A DNA stretch of 64,000 nucleotides, from positions 2,003,014 through 2,067,013 of the forward strand of contig NC_021313.1 in NCBI RefSeq assembly GCF_000403645.1, written 5' to 3'. The notes beneath the pieces were generated by a model. That model worked only from the letters and a program-made list of their open reading frames with translations, searched no databases and was not told the DNA's origin. Position 1 is the first letter of the stretch; every line of letters begins with the position of its first letter. This document shows positions 23,274-32,490 of this stretch, one piece after another. The stretch is from Salinarchaeum sp. Harcht-Bsk1 (GTDB lineage Archaea; Halobacteriota; Halobacteria; Halobacteriales; Salinarchaeaceae). A program made the translations under genes and the position numbers.

Positions 23274-24488
23274 ATGCAACCGGACGTCTGCGTGATCGTC
23301 CCCACGATCCGCGAGTACGAGTGTCTGGAGGCGTACGTCGAGAACGCCCACCAGCACGGGTTCGACACCGACCGGCTCCACGTCGTCCTCGTCACCGAGG
23401 ACTTCTGTGACACCGACGCGATGCGGGCGATGCTCGACGACCTCGGGGTCTCGGGCGAGGTCTTCGACGGCACCGCCCGCGAGGCGTGGTTCGCAGAGCA
23501 GGGCATTTCCGAGTACGAGGATCTCATTCCCGAGGCCAGTCACGCCCAGACGAGCTTCGGCCTGCTGTACATGTGGGCGAACCCCCAGTTCGAGTACGGC
23601 GTGTTCGTCGACGACGACACGCTGCCCCACGAGGAGTGGGACTTCTTCGGCCAGCACCTCGCAAATCTCGCCTTCGAGGGTGAGGTAGAGGAAGTGTCCT
23701 CCGACGAGCAGTGGGTCAACGTCCTCTACCAGAACGCCGACGAGCACGGCCTCTACCCCCGTGGCTACCCCTACTCCGCGATGCACGAGACGGTAGAGAC
23801 CGACACCGCCCACGTCGACACCGTCGTCGCCTCCCAGGGCCTCTGGACGAACGTCCCGGACCTCGACGCCGTCCGGATCCTGATGGACGGCGACCTCGAG
23901 GGCCAGGCCCAGACACGGACCGAGTTCTCGGACTTCGGCGAGGACTTCGTCGCCGCCGACGGGAACTACCTCACCGTCTGCTCGATGAACCTCGGCTTCC
24001 GCCGCGAGGTCATCCCGGCCTTCTACCAGCTACCGATGGACGACAACGAGTGGGCCGTCGGTCGCTTCGACGACATCTGGAGCGGCGTCTTCCTCAAGCG
24101 CGCCTGCGACCTGCTGGGCGCCCGGATCTACAACGGCCAGCCGCTCTGTGAACACAACAAGGCGCCGCGCTCGACGTTCGACGACCTCCACAACGAGGTC
24201 GCTGGCCTGGAACTCAACGAGCACGTCTGGGAGCTGGTCGACGACGTGGAACCGGCAGCCATCTCGGAGGGGTCGATCGATCGTGACGCCGCCGCGGTCC
24301 CCTCGCCCGAGTCCTTCGCGGCCGTCTTCGAGGCGATGGGTCACGAACTCGCCACCGGCGACTACTCCCAGTGGCGCAACGGCGAGTTCCTGAACCTGGT
24401 CGGCGAGACGATGCTCGACTGGCTGGACTGCCTCGATCGAATCGAGCCCGTGGCAGCCGAGCCGGTGCCCGTCGCCGCCGACGACTAG
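23274..24488 (+). CDS. GT75-like protein (reversibly glycosylated polypeptide/UDP-arabinopyranose mutase family)
   Basis: The 404-residue protein resembles plant RGP/UDP-Ara mutases. It has VIVPTIREYECLEAYVENA at the N-terminus, the FVDDDTLP metal/nucleotide motif near residue 112, and a conserved late block: SMNLGFRREVIPAF, GRFDDIWSGVFLKRACDLLG, then HNKAPRSTFDDLHNEVAGLE. In the family these enzymes interconvert pyranose and furanose UDP-sugars or self-glycosylate. Archaeal relatives are often labelled alpha-1,4-glucan-protein synthase. No membrane segment. It sits between a flippase-like and an iron-binding protein gene under an iron box. Confidence 0.85.
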   Translation: MQPDVCVIVPTIREYECLEAYVENAHQHGFDTDRLHVVLVTEDFCDTDAMRAMLDDLGVSGEVFDGTAREAWFAEQGISEYEDLIPEASHAQTSFGLLYMWANPQFEYGVFVDDDTLPHEEWDFFGQHLANLAFEGEVEEVSSDEQWVNVLYQNADEHGLYPRGYPYSAMHETVETDTAHVDTVVASQGLWTNVPDLDAVRILMDGDLEGQAQTRTEFSDFGEDFVAADGNYLTVCSMNLGFRREVIPAFYQLPMDDNEWAVGRFDDIWSGVFLKRACDLLGARIYNGQPLCEHNKAPRSTFDDLHNEVAGLELNEHVWELVDDVEPAAISEGSIDRDAAAVPSPESFAAVFEAMGHELATGDYSQWRNGEFLNLVGETMLDWLDCLDRIEPVAAEPVPVAADD

Positions 24489-24542
24489 ACCGCAATCCTG
24501 CGAATCGACGACCACCTCCCACACCCACGACACCACCCAATC

Positions 24543-25700
24543 ATGACCGACACCCCACGCGATTCCCCGATCGGACGAGCCCCCGACGACCGCGACGGCC
24601 GATCGAGCCGTCGTGCGTTCCTCGCGAGCGCCGGCGCGCTCGGCGCCGTCGGCCTCGCCGGCTGTATCGACTTCCCCGGCGGCGGGAACGACGACAGCGA
24701 GCCGTTCAACTGGATCGGCTCCGGCCCCGGCGCCCGCCTTGGCCAGGACGGTACGCCGATGTCCGCGATGCCCGACCTCGAGGGCGAACTCACGGTGTAC
24801 TCCGGCCGCCACCAGTTCCTCGTCGGCGACCTGATCGACTCGATCAACTCGCTGTACGACGACTTCCACGCGGAGGTCCGCTACGGCGGGAGCTCCAGCG
24901 AGATGGTCAACCAGATCATCACCGAGGGCTCTGGCACCCCTGCAGACGTGTTCTACTCCGTCAACGCCGGCTCCCTGGGCTCGCTCGCAGAGTCCGGCCG
25001 GACACAGGCACTCTCCTCGGACCTCCTCGAGCTGGTCCGCCCCGAGTTCCACACCGACCAGTGGATCGGGACCTCCGGCCGCGCCCGCTCGGTCCCCTAC
25101 AACACGAACGCCTTCTCCGCGTCCGAACTGCCCGACGATATCATGGCCTACCCCGACCTCGACGCCGACTTCGGCTGGGCGCCGACCTACGGCTCCTGCC
25201 AGGCGTTCGTCACCGCGATGCGGATCCTCGAGGGCGACGAGGCCACCCGGCAGTGGATCGAGGGCATGCTCGATCAGGGCATCCAGACCTACCCCGACGA
25301 GTTCGTCGCCAACCAGGCGATCGCCGACGGCGAGATCGACGTCGGGTTCACGAACCACTACTACATCCAGCGCGTCCTCGACGGCAACCCCGACGCCCCG
25401 ATCGCCACGGCGTTCACCCAGGGCGACGCTGGCGCGACGTTCAACGTCGCCGGCGCGGCGGTCGTCGATCAGGCGAACGACCCGACGCTCGCCGAGAACT
25501 TCGTCCGGCACCTGCTCTCCGCGGAGGCGCAGGCCTACTTCGCCGTCGAGACGTTCGAGTACCCGCTCGCCCCCGGCGTCGATCCCGTCGGCGACCTGCC
25601 GCGAATCGACGAACTCGACGTGCCCGACGTCGACCTCGCACAGCTGGGCGACATGAGCGGCACCGTCGACCTGATGGAGTCCGCCGGCGTCGAACTCTGA
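24543..25700 (+). CDS. Iron(III) ABC-type substrate-binding Tat lipoprotein (FbpA-like)
   Basis: The 385-residue protein has a Tat lipoprotein signal (SSRRAFLASAGALGAVGLAGC), giving a lipid-anchored Cys near residue 40. The mature part resembles periplasmic-type Fe3+ binding proteins: LTVYSGRHQFLVGDL, GGSSSEMVNQI, PADVFYSVNAGSLGSL, VPYNTNAFS, then FTNHYYIQRVL, whose adjacent Tyr pair matches the iron-ligating tyrosines of FbpA. It should act outside the membrane. No permease or ATPase gene lies nearby, which is unusual for an ABC system; it may share another transporter. Confidence 0.88.
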   Translation: MTDTPRDSPIGRAPDDRDGRSSRRAFLASAGALGAVGLAGCIDFPGGGNDDSEPFNWIGSGPGARLGQDGTPMSAMPDLEGELTVYSGRHQFLVGDLIDSINSLYDDFHAEVRYGGSSSEMVNQIITEGSGTPADVFYSVNAGSLGSLAESGRTQALSSDLLELVRPEFHTDQWIGTSGRARSVPYNTNAFSASELPDDIMAYPDLDADFGWAPTYGSCQAFVTAMRILEGDEATRQWIEGMLDQGIQTYPDEFVANQAIADGEIDVGFTNHYYIQRVLDGNPDAPIATAFTQGDAGATFNVAGAAVVDQANDPTLAENFVRHLLSAEAQAYFAVETFEYPLAPGVDPVGDLPRIDELDVPDVDLAQLGDMSGTVDLMESAGVEL

Positions 25701-25718
25701 GGGACTCGCTCCGTCCGT

Positions 25719-25772
25719 CTCGGACCGCGGCGGTACTCCGACCACCTCGGACCGAGGCGGCACTCCGGCCAC
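25719..25772. repeat. 27-bp tandem duplication between the SBP and GT-C-like genes
   Basis: CTCGGACCGCGGCGGTACTC at 25719 recurs at 25746 with a 27-base period and four changes over the unit. It lies in the 139-base gap between two genes of the putative iron-glycan locus. Confidence 0.6.
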
Positions 25773-25839
25773 TTCCGGCCGATGCCCGACCCGCGGTCGC
25801 ATCGCCACGCTGATTCCCTGTCCGAACCCTTCATCACCC

Positions 25840-28104
25840 GTGTCGTCCGATCGCGCCCGCTCGCTGCTCGCACGGCTGCGCAGTGACGTCCACGCGCGAC
25901 TCCGCCTCCGCGAGCAGCCGCCCGAGCGCCTCGCCGCTGCCCTCCTCGCCCTCGCTGCTGGGGCCCTCACCTTCTGGATCGCCACCGACCTCTTCCCCTA
26001 CCACTCCGCGAACCACGACGAGGGCGTCTACCTCCAGCAGGCCGCGCTGTTCCTCGACGGGCGACTCTCCCTCCAGGCCGGCCCGGTCGCCGACGCCGTC
26101 CGCCCGTGGTTCTTCGTCCAGGACGGCGGCCGGCTCTACCCGAAGTACCAGCCCTACCCCGCACTGCTCTACGCGATTCCGATGGGCCTGTTCGGCGCGC
26201 CGCGACTCGCGCTCGCGTTCGTCGCCGCCGCGAACGTCGCGCTCGTCTACGCCCTCGGCGCCCAGGCGTTCGACCGCCGGATCGGGCTCCTCGCGGCCGC
26301 GGCGTTCGCGACCACACCGACGACGCTGCTCACGACGTCCGTGTTCCTGCCCTACGCGCCGACGACGATGCTGAATCTCGCCTTCGCCGTCTGCTACCTC
26401 CGGGCCTACCGAAGGCGGAGCGTCGCCTGGGGGATCGTCGCCGGCCTCGCGATCGGTCTCGCCTTCTTCGGGCGGCCCTACACCGCCCTGTTGTTCGCGG
26501 CGCCGTTCGTCACCCACGCTTGCTGGCAGATCGCGACCTCGCTTCGGGCGGCTGACCGAACGGCGCTCCTGCGGGGCACGACCGTTCGCGAGCGCTGGCA
26601 CACCCTCCCTGAAGCGCTCCGTCGAAACACCGGGACCGCGGCCGTCGGCCTCGCCTTCGTCGGCCTGACGCTCGCGTACAACGTCGTCCTCACCGGCTCG
26701 CCGTTCCGCTTTCCCTTCACTGCCTTCGCGCCGCAGGACGGCCCCGGCTTCGGCCACCGCGAGATCGTCGGCCACGGCATCGACTTCACCGTCGCGCTCG
26801 GCATCGAGTCGAGCGCCCACGTGCTCTGGGGGCTTGCGACCAGGTGGGGCCCGGCGGGGCCGGTCGGCACGCTGCTGGCGATCGGCGGGCTCGCGATGGC
26901 AGCCCGCCGGTGGGAGATGGAGCGATTCCGCCGGCTCGCCGACCGGCAGCCGTTCGAGCACACCGGCCAGCAGCTCCTCGCTGGCCTGTTCGTCACCGTT
27001 ATCGCCGGCAACGTCGCGTTCTGGGGCAACCACAACATCCTCGCGGACTTCGACGACCCCACCGACGGCCTGCTCGGGTTGTTCGGTCCCTTCTACCACT
27101 TCGACCTGGTCGCGCCGCTGTCGATCTTCGCAGCGGCGGGCCTCGTCGGCGCCTGGCGATGGGTACGTGCCTGGGACCCGGATCCGTCGGCGAGTGCCGG
27201 ATTCGGCGGTCGGACGGCGGCGACTGGGCTCGCGGCCCGACTGACCGCGATCGCGTCACCACGGGCGCTCCGCGCGGTCGCCCTCGCGAGCCTGCTGCTC
27301 CTCGCCGCGGTCGGCGGCGCGGCCAGCGCCGCGCTCGTCCAGGGGCCGGTCGATCGCCACGAGCAGCGGACGGACTCCCTCGAATCGGCATACGAGCCCT
27401 TCGAGGAGCGCAGCTTCGACGACGCCGTCGTCTTCGTCCCGACGCCGTGGGGCGACTGGCTGAACCATCCGTTCCAGCCGCTGCGTAACGACGGTCGGCT
27501 CGACGGCGAGGTCGTCTACGCGATGGACCGCCACACAGCGAGCGACTTCGCCGTGCTCGAGGCCTTCCCCGAACGGACGCCCTATCGATACACCTACCGC
27601 GGCGAGTGGACCCCCGGCGACGAACCGGTCGAGCCGCGGATCCAGCGCCTCGACGTTCGAACGGCCGAGTCGTTCACCGGCCAGATGGTCGTCGGGGTCC
27701 CCGCCCGGATCGATCACGCGGCAGTCCGCCTCGAGACGGACGGCGACGCGTTCGCGACCTACCGGGTCGACGAGCCGGACGATTCGATCGCCGTCGGCTG
27801 GTCGCTCGGCGCCGGCGGCGCACGACTCGAGCGGCCCGACGGCACGGCTGGCGAGCAGTTGCCGATCGAGGCGTACGACGAGGTCGCGCTCCAGGTCCGA
27901 CTGGTCGCGGCGGACGGCTCGACGCTGACCTACCGCCAGGAGGTCGACGTCCGGCGGTCGGGCACGTCTGTCTCCGTGATCTGGCCGCCAGAGCGCACGG
28001 TCTGCACGCTGGTCGACGATTGCGGACTGGAGGGCACCTACCTCCCGGAGGATCCGGACGCTCACGGCCCGGGCGTCTCCTTCGAGACCCGATTGCCGGA
28101 CTGA
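25840..28104 (+). CDS. Large membrane glycosyltransferase-like protein (GT-C/GT39 type)
   Basis: The 754-residue protein has roughly ten hydrophobic helices in residues 30-500 and a C-terminal soluble part (about 520-754). The first extracytoplasmic loop carries NHDEGVYLQQA, the Asp-Glu pair typical of GT-C dolichol-phosphate-sugar-dependent enzymes (ArnT/PMT-like), and FGRPYTALLF-type helices follow. The C-terminal domain is strand-rich with no recognised motif. The likely role is sugar transfer on the outer membrane face. The start is GTG at 25840; an alternative start is not obvious. It is downstream of the iron-binding protein. Confidence 0.78.
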   Translation: MSSDRARSLLARLRSDVHARLRLREQPPERLAAALLALAAGALTFWIATDLFPYHSANHDEGVYLQQAALFLDGRLSLQAGPVADAVRPWFFVQDGGRLYPKYQPYPALLYAIPMGLFGAPRLALAFVAAANVALVYALGAQAFDRRIGLLAAAAFATTPTTLLTTSVFLPYAPTTMLNLAFAVCYLRAYRRRSVAWGIVAGLAIGLAFFGRPYTALLFAAPFVTHACWQIATSLRAADRTALLRGTTVRERWHTLPEALRRNTGTAAVGLAFVGLTLAYNVVLTGSPFRFPFTAFAPQDGPGFGHREIVGHGIDFTVALGIESSAHVLWGLATRWGPAGPVGTLLAIGGLAMAARRWEMERFRRLADRQPFEHTGQQLLAGLFVTVIAGNVAFWGNHNILADFDDPTDGLLGLFGPFYHFDLVAPLSIFAAAGLVGAWRWVRAWDPDPSASAGFGGRTAATGLAARLTAIASPRALRAVALASLLLLAAVGGAASAALVQGPVDRHEQRTDSLESAYEPFEERSFDDAVVFVPTPWGDWLNHPFQPLRNDGRLDGEVVYAMDRHTASDFAVLEAFPERTPYRYTYRGEWTPGDEPVEPRIQRLDVRTAESFTGQMVVGVPARIDHAAVRLETDGDAFATYRVDEPDDSIAVGWSLGAGGARLERPDGTAGEQLPIEAYDEVALQVRLVAADGSTLTYRQEVDVRRSGTSVSVIWPPERTVCTLVDDCGLEGTYLPEDPDAHGPGVSFETRLPD

Positions 28105-28207
28105 TCGCGACGACCAGCGACGCCAGGAACCGCGGACGCCCAGTTACCGACGTCGAGCGCCGTCCGCGAAGCCGTCCAGCTAACCGTCTCGACCCCCAAG
28201 CGGACGC

Positions 28208-29419
28208 ATGGCAACGGCGCAGGGGACCTGGGCGTACCGCGATCGCCACGGCGGCGACTTCGGGCTGACCTTCTTCCGGCGCCACGGCGAGGGCGTCGTC
28301 TCGAGCATCGGCCTCGGCACCTACCTCGGCGACCCGACCGACGAGGTCGACGACGCCTACCGTGAGGCGATCGTCGCCGCGCTGCAGCGGGGCTGCAACG
28401 TGCTCGACACCGCGATCAACTACCGCTGCCAGCGCTCCGAGCGGGTGATCGGCGAGGCGCTCGCCGAGGCGGCGGACGCTGGCGCTCCGGAGCGCGACGC
28501 TGCCGGCGGCGAGGCGGACGTACCGGAAACCGCCGACGCGGCCGAATCGGCCCCCGACGCAGACGTGGCCGGCTCCGATTCGGGCGTCGAGCGCGAGTCC
28601 GTGCTGGTCGCGACGAAGGGCGGCTTCCTGCCGTTCGACGGCGAGCGGCCCGACGATCCGGGCCGGTACGTTCGCGAGACGTTCGTCGAACCGGGCATCG
28701 TCGATCCGGCGGACCTCGCCCACGGCGCACACGCGATCGCACCGGCGTTCCTCGACGACCAGCTCGATCGATCGCTCGCGAATCTCGGCCTCGACACGAT
28801 CGACCTGTACTACGTGCACAACCCCGAGACGCAACTCGACGTTCGGTCGCGGGAGGCGGTCTACGACCAGCTCGAAGCCGCTTTCGAGCGCCTTGAGGAG
28901 CGGCGCGCAGAGGGGGATATTCGCGCCTACGGCGTCGCAAGCTGGGACGCCTTCCGGGTGCCGCCCGAGCACGACTCGCACCTCTCTCTTCCCGAAGTCA
29001 TCCAGCGAGCCCGGCGGGCAGCCGAAACCGCCGGGGCGCAGACGACCGGCTTCCGTGCGATCCAGCTTCCGTTCAACGCCGAGATGGCGGACGCGTTCAC
29101 CGTCGCCGCCCACGAGGGCCCGGAGGGGATGCAGTCGGCATTGCACTTCGCGCAGGACGCCGGGCTCTCGGTGTTCACGAGCGCGAGCATCGGGCAGGGC
29201 GAACTGGCGGAGGGCGTCCCCGAGCACGTCGCGGTTCGAGTCGAGGGCGACACGCCGGCCCAGCGCGCGATCAACTTCGCGCGGAGCGCGCCGGGAGTGA
29301 CCTCGTCGCTGGTCGGGGCGAGCAGCCGCGAGCACGCGATCGAGAACGTGCGGGCCGGCGAGTTCGACCCGCTCGGTGCGGAGGCGTTCGACGCGGTGTT
29401 CGCCTCGGATTCGGCGTGA
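28208..29419 (+). CDS. Aldo/keto reductase
   Basis: The 403-residue protein has the AKR catalytic tetrad: Asp and Tyr in NVLDTAINYRCQRSE, Lys in LVATKGGFL and His in DLYYVHNPE. The C-terminal NADPH region includes FTSASIGQG and SLVGASSREHAIENV. Between the Tyr and Lys segments (residues about 85-133) is an Ala/Asp/Glu-rich insertion that makes it longer than usual. It probably reduces a carbonyl or oxidises a sugar; the substrate is unknown. It is 103 bases downstream of the GT-C-like gene on the same strand, so membership in that unit is possible. Confidence 0.9.
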   Translation: MATAQGTWAYRDRHGGDFGLTFFRRHGEGVVSSIGLGTYLGDPTDEVDDAYREAIVAALQRGCNVLDTAINYRCQRSERVIGEALAEAADAGAPERDAAGGEADVPETADAAESAPDADVAGSDSGVERESVLVATKGGFLPFDGERPDDPGRYVRETFVEPGIVDPADLAHGAHAIAPAFLDDQLDRSLANLGLDTIDLYYVHNPETQLDVRSREAVYDQLEAAFERLEERRAEGDIRAYGVASWDAFRVPPEHDSHLSLPEVIQRARRAAETAGAQTTGFRAIQLPFNAEMADAFTVAAHEGPEGMQSALHFAQDAGLSVFTSASIGQGELAEGVPEHVAVRVEGDTPAQRAINFARSAPGVTSSLVGASSREHAIENVRAGEFDPLGAEAFDAVFASDSA

Positions 29420-29480
29420 GCGCCGGAGCGCACCGGCGGCTCGCGACGCACTGACCGATCGAGCGGCAGGGAGGGACGCG

Positions 29481-29651
29481 CTACTTCAGCTCCTTCCACT
29501 TCGCGCCACAACTGGGGCAGACGCGGACCGTCCCGACCTCGTCCGGATCGTTCTCGGACTTCAGTTCCTCGTCGCAGGCCGTACAGGCGAGGCGACCGTA
29601 GTTGTCCTTCTCCAGGTCGCTGTCCCGCAGCCCCTTCCGGACGGATTTCAT
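29481..29651 (-). CDS. HVO_0758-type zinc finger micro-protein
   Basis: The 56-residue protein begins MKSVRKGLRDSDLEKDNYG and carries two CxxC zinc knuckles, CTACD and CPSC (in VCPSCGAKWKEL). Its length and spacing match the haloarchaeal HVO_0758 family. Function is unknown; double CPxCG micro-proteins are thought to bind nucleic acid or protein partners. It precedes the MFS gene on the same strand by reading order and is convergent to the aldo/keto reductase. Confidence 0.9.
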   Translation of the reverse strand: MKSVRKGLRDSDLEKDNYGRLACTACDEELKSENDPDEVGTVRVCPSCGAKWKELK

Positions 29652-29737
29652 GGCGACGCCTACGAAGGGGCCCCTCAAAAAACCGATGCTGGGAGCAACT
29701 GGCCGTCCGATCGTCCTGAACCGGGCCGGGGATCGCC

Positions 29738-30934
29738 TCAGGCCTCCAGTCGGTGGGCCTTCCCGCCGGTCGGGAGGTGGCCCGAGAGGTACAGCGTGCC
29801 CATCACTGCGACGAACCCGAGGACGATCACGCCCATCCCCAGGAACAGCGCGTCGAAGCCGACGCCGTAGTCCGTGAGGGTGCCGACGACGACGCTGCCG
29901 CTGGCCTGGATCAGCATCATCGTCGCGCTGTAGACGGCGTAGGCGCTCGCGCGGTGCTCGTCGGGGAGCGTGTCGAGCATGTAGGTGTCCATCGCCGGAA
30001 AGAGCGCGTGGATGATGAAGCCGATCAGCACGCTGGCCGCGACGATCGCGGCGAGTCCGGAGGCCGCGGTCAGCGCGAACAGGCCGACGGTAAACCCGGT
30101 CATCACGGCGAGGACGACCGGGACGTGTTCGAATCGATCCGCGAATTGCCCGCCGGCGTAGAAGGCCGGCACTCCCGCCGCGAACACCACGGTGAGCATC
30201 AGGTTCGCGGTGCCACGCGAGAGCCCCTTGACGTCCTCGAGGTAGGTCGCGTAGAAGTTGAACACGCCGTTCCAGACCAGCCCGACGACGCCGATGAGGA
30301 CGATCCCGGTCAGGATCAGCCGCCACTGCCGGCGCACTGCGGCGAGGATCTCCCGATCCTCTGATCCGGCGTCGGGAAGGTCCGCCCGACGTGCCGCGAC
30401 GAAGAAGGCCGCCGTCCCGAGCGCGCCGACGACCGCGATCACCACGAACACGCCACGCCAGGTCGCGATCGCGAGGACCGCAGTGACCGCCAGCGGCGCG
30501 AGCACCGCGGCGATCTGTGCCGACGCGCCGTGGATCCCCAGCACCCGCCCGACGCTGTTCGGGAACAGCTCCGAGACGAGGGGGTTCGCCGCGATGAAGT
30601 ACGCCCCGCTCGCGAGGCCCAGCAGGAACGCCCCGATCCCCACGGCGATCGGTGACGGCGCGGCTGCGGTGAGGACGGCGGCGACGGTCAGGCCGATCCC
30701 CGCCGCGAGGATGACGTAGTGCCGCGGAACCCGCGTCAGTGCGTAGCCCGCTGGCAGCCGCGGCACCGCGCTACCCAGCCACGCGAGCGTGACGATCAGC
30801 CCGATGGAGCCGCCGCTCAGTCCGAAGGCGTCCGACAGCGGCTGGACCAGCGGCGCGAAGATGACCCGGCCGAGATTGACCAGAAACACCATCGCACACA
30901 GCGAACCGAAGACCTGCACGCGCCTGGAGGGCAT
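29738..30934 (-). CDS. MFS transporter
   Basis: The 398-residue protein has about twelve hydrophobic helices. MFS hallmarks include the loop 2-3 region LPAGYALTRVPRHYVI, AFLLGLASGAYFIAANPLVSEL with the helix-5 motif, and VLGIHGASAQIAAVL. The second half shows FYAGGQFADRFEHVPVVL. It exports or imports a small solute that cannot be predicted. The ATG at 30934 gives a short cytoplasmic N-terminus. The gene is divergent from the GT81-like gene with 242 bases between them. Confidence 0.9.
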   Translation of the reverse strand: MPSRRVQVFGSLCAMVFLVNLGRVIFAPLVQPLSDAFGLSGGSIGLIVTLAWLGSAVPRLPAGYALTRVPRHYVILAAGIGLTVAAVLTAAAPSPIAVGIGAFLLGLASGAYFIAANPLVSELFPNSVGRVLGIHGASAQIAAVLAPLAVTAVLAIATWRGVFVVIAVVGALGTAAFFVAARRADLPDAGSEDREILAAVRRQWRLILTGIVLIGVVGLVWNGVFNFYATYLEDVKGLSRGTANLMLTVVFAAGVPAFYAGGQFADRFEHVPVVLAVMTGFTVGLFALTAASGLAAIVAASVLIGFIIHALFPAMDTYMLDTLPDEHRASAYAVYSATMMLIQASGSVVVGTLTDYGVGFDALFLGMGVIVLGFVAVMGTLYLSGHLPTGGKAHRLEA

Positions 30935-31142
30935 CTACTGATTGGTACCGACGGGGACACTGCAAGCCTTTCGAATCGAAGGAGGGTCTCTCGGCAAGCG
31001 TTTCTGGAAGCATCGCCGTTCGTGCCAATAGCCCACGTGACGAACTCGGGCGGTTTCGAGTGGCGATGGCTGGGTAGTGAGACGGCCGCTACCCTTCCCA
31101 CGGTACCCACCAGCCACTTCCGAGTTCGCTGCCGATTCCGCG

Positions 31143-31152
31143 GTGATTTAGG
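31143..31152 (+). promoter_or_regulatory. TATA-like box of the GT81-like gene
   Basis: GATTTAGGGC lies 25-34 bases upstream of the ATG at 31177, consistent with a leaderless promoter. Confidence 0.5.
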
Positions 31153-31176
31153 GCGTGCAACCCGGACGACTCCCCA

Positions 31177-32343
31177 ATGGAGTACGTCCAGGAGCGGGTC
31201 GCGACGCTCCACGACTTCGCCGGGCACGTCCCCGACGCGCCGCTGTCCTCGACGGCGGTCGTCGTGCCGGTGATGCCCCGCGAGGTCGGGCGGCCCGCGG
31301 CCGAGCACACCTTCGAGACGCTGGCGGGCCACGACCTCGAATGCGTCGTGGTGCCGGTCCGCGCGCCGGCCGAGCGGATCGACGAGATTCGCGACTGGCT
31401 CGCGGGCTTCGATCTGCAAATGGAGCTGCTGTGGTGCAACGGGCCCGCTGTCGAGGAGCTGCTCGCGGACGCCGGCCTCGCGTACACCGGCGATAGCGCC
31501 GGCCCGGACAGTGCCCCCGCCGTCGGCAAGGGCGCGGACGTCTGGCTCGGCCTCGGCGTCGCCGCCGACCGCGGGGAGTACGTCGTCGTCCACGACGCCG
31601 ACGCGACGAGCTACGACGCCGCCCACGTGCCGAAACTCGCCGCGCCGCTCGCGAACGCCGAGTGCTCGTTCACGAAGGGGTACTACGCCCGCGTCGAGGA
31701 GGACGGGCTCTACGGCCGGCTCTGCAGACTGTTCTACGAACCCCTGGTCGCCGCGCTCGAGGACCTCCACGACGAACCGACCGGCGACGCGAACGGTGGG
31801 ATCGTCGACTACCTCGCTGCATTCCGCTACGCGCTGGCCGGCGAGTTCGGGGCGACGGCAGACGTGGTCCAGTCGATGCGCGCGCAGCGCGCCTGGGGCC
31901 TCGAGATCGGCACGCTCGGGGAGGCGTTCCGGCTCGCCGGTCCGGAGGGCTCCGCGCAGGTCGACCTGGGGATCCACCGCCACGACCACCGGAGCGTCGA
32001 CGGCGAGGGCGGCCTCGCCTCGATGAGCGAGCAGGTCGGGGCGGCGCTGTTTCGCGCGTTGGCGGATCGGGGTATCGAGGTCGAGTACGATCAGCTGTGC
32101 GAGGCCTACCTCGCCCACGGCGATCGACTCGTCGCGCAGTACGCCGCCGACGCGGCGCACAACGGGCTGCCGTACGACCGGGAGGCGGAGCGCGACCAGG
32201 TCCGGGCGTACGTCGACGCGATCGCGCCGCCGGGACCGGATGCGCGGTTGCCGGCGTGGACGGACGCGTCGATCGAGCCAGCAGACGTGCTCGATGCCTC
32301 GACGCGGGCGCTGCGCAGTGCCGACGTGCTCCCGTCGCGGTAG
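31177..32343 (+). CDS. Glucosyl-3-phosphoglycerate synthase-like glycosyltransferase (GT81 type)
   Basis: The 388-residue protein has the GT-A pattern of GpgS: STAVVVPVMPREV (first strand), GKGADVWLGLGVA, the VVHDADATSY metal motif, TKGYYARVEEDGLYGRLCRL, FRYALAGEF, RAQRAWGLEIGTLGEAF and the late IHRHDHRSV metal His. The family transfers glucose or mannose from a nucleotide sugar to 3-phosphoglycerate, a step toward compatible solutes or polysaccharides. A partner phosphatase is not in the window. Acceptor identity is inferred from family only. Confidence 0.85.
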   Translation: MEYVQERVATLHDFAGHVPDAPLSSTAVVVPVMPREVGRPAAEHTFETLAGHDLECVVVPVRAPAERIDEIRDWLAGFDLQMELLWCNGPAVEELLADAGLAYTGDSAGPDSAPAVGKGADVWLGLGVAADRGEYVVVHDADATSYDAAHVPKLAAPLANAECSFTKGYYARVEEDGLYGRLCRLFYEPLVAALEDLHDEPTGDANGGIVDYLAAFRYALAGEFGATADVVQSMRAQRAWGLEIGTLGEAFRLAGPEGSAQVDLGIHRHDHRSVDGEGGLASMSEQVGAALFRALADRGIEVEYDQLCEAYLAHGDRLVAQYAADAAHNGLPYDREAERDQVRAYVDAIAPPGPDARLPAWTDASIEPADVLDASTRALRSADVLPSR

Positions 32344-32458
32344 CTGCCGGCTGCTCGATCGACGACGCGTTCGCGGCTGCCGGCACCCCGCGCCGACGCG
32401 GTCGTCCCACCTCATAGCAATCGCCGCGTCTGCCAGCAACGCCCGCGCCTTCGGGACG

Positions 32459-32468
32459 CTTTTTATCC
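32459..32468 (+). promoter_or_regulatory. TATA box of ilvD
   Basis: CTTTTTATCC lies 23-32 bases upstream of the ATG at 32491, consistent with a leaderless transcript. Confidence 0.65.
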
Positions 32469-32490
32469 CTCCACGACCCAGAGACGGACC

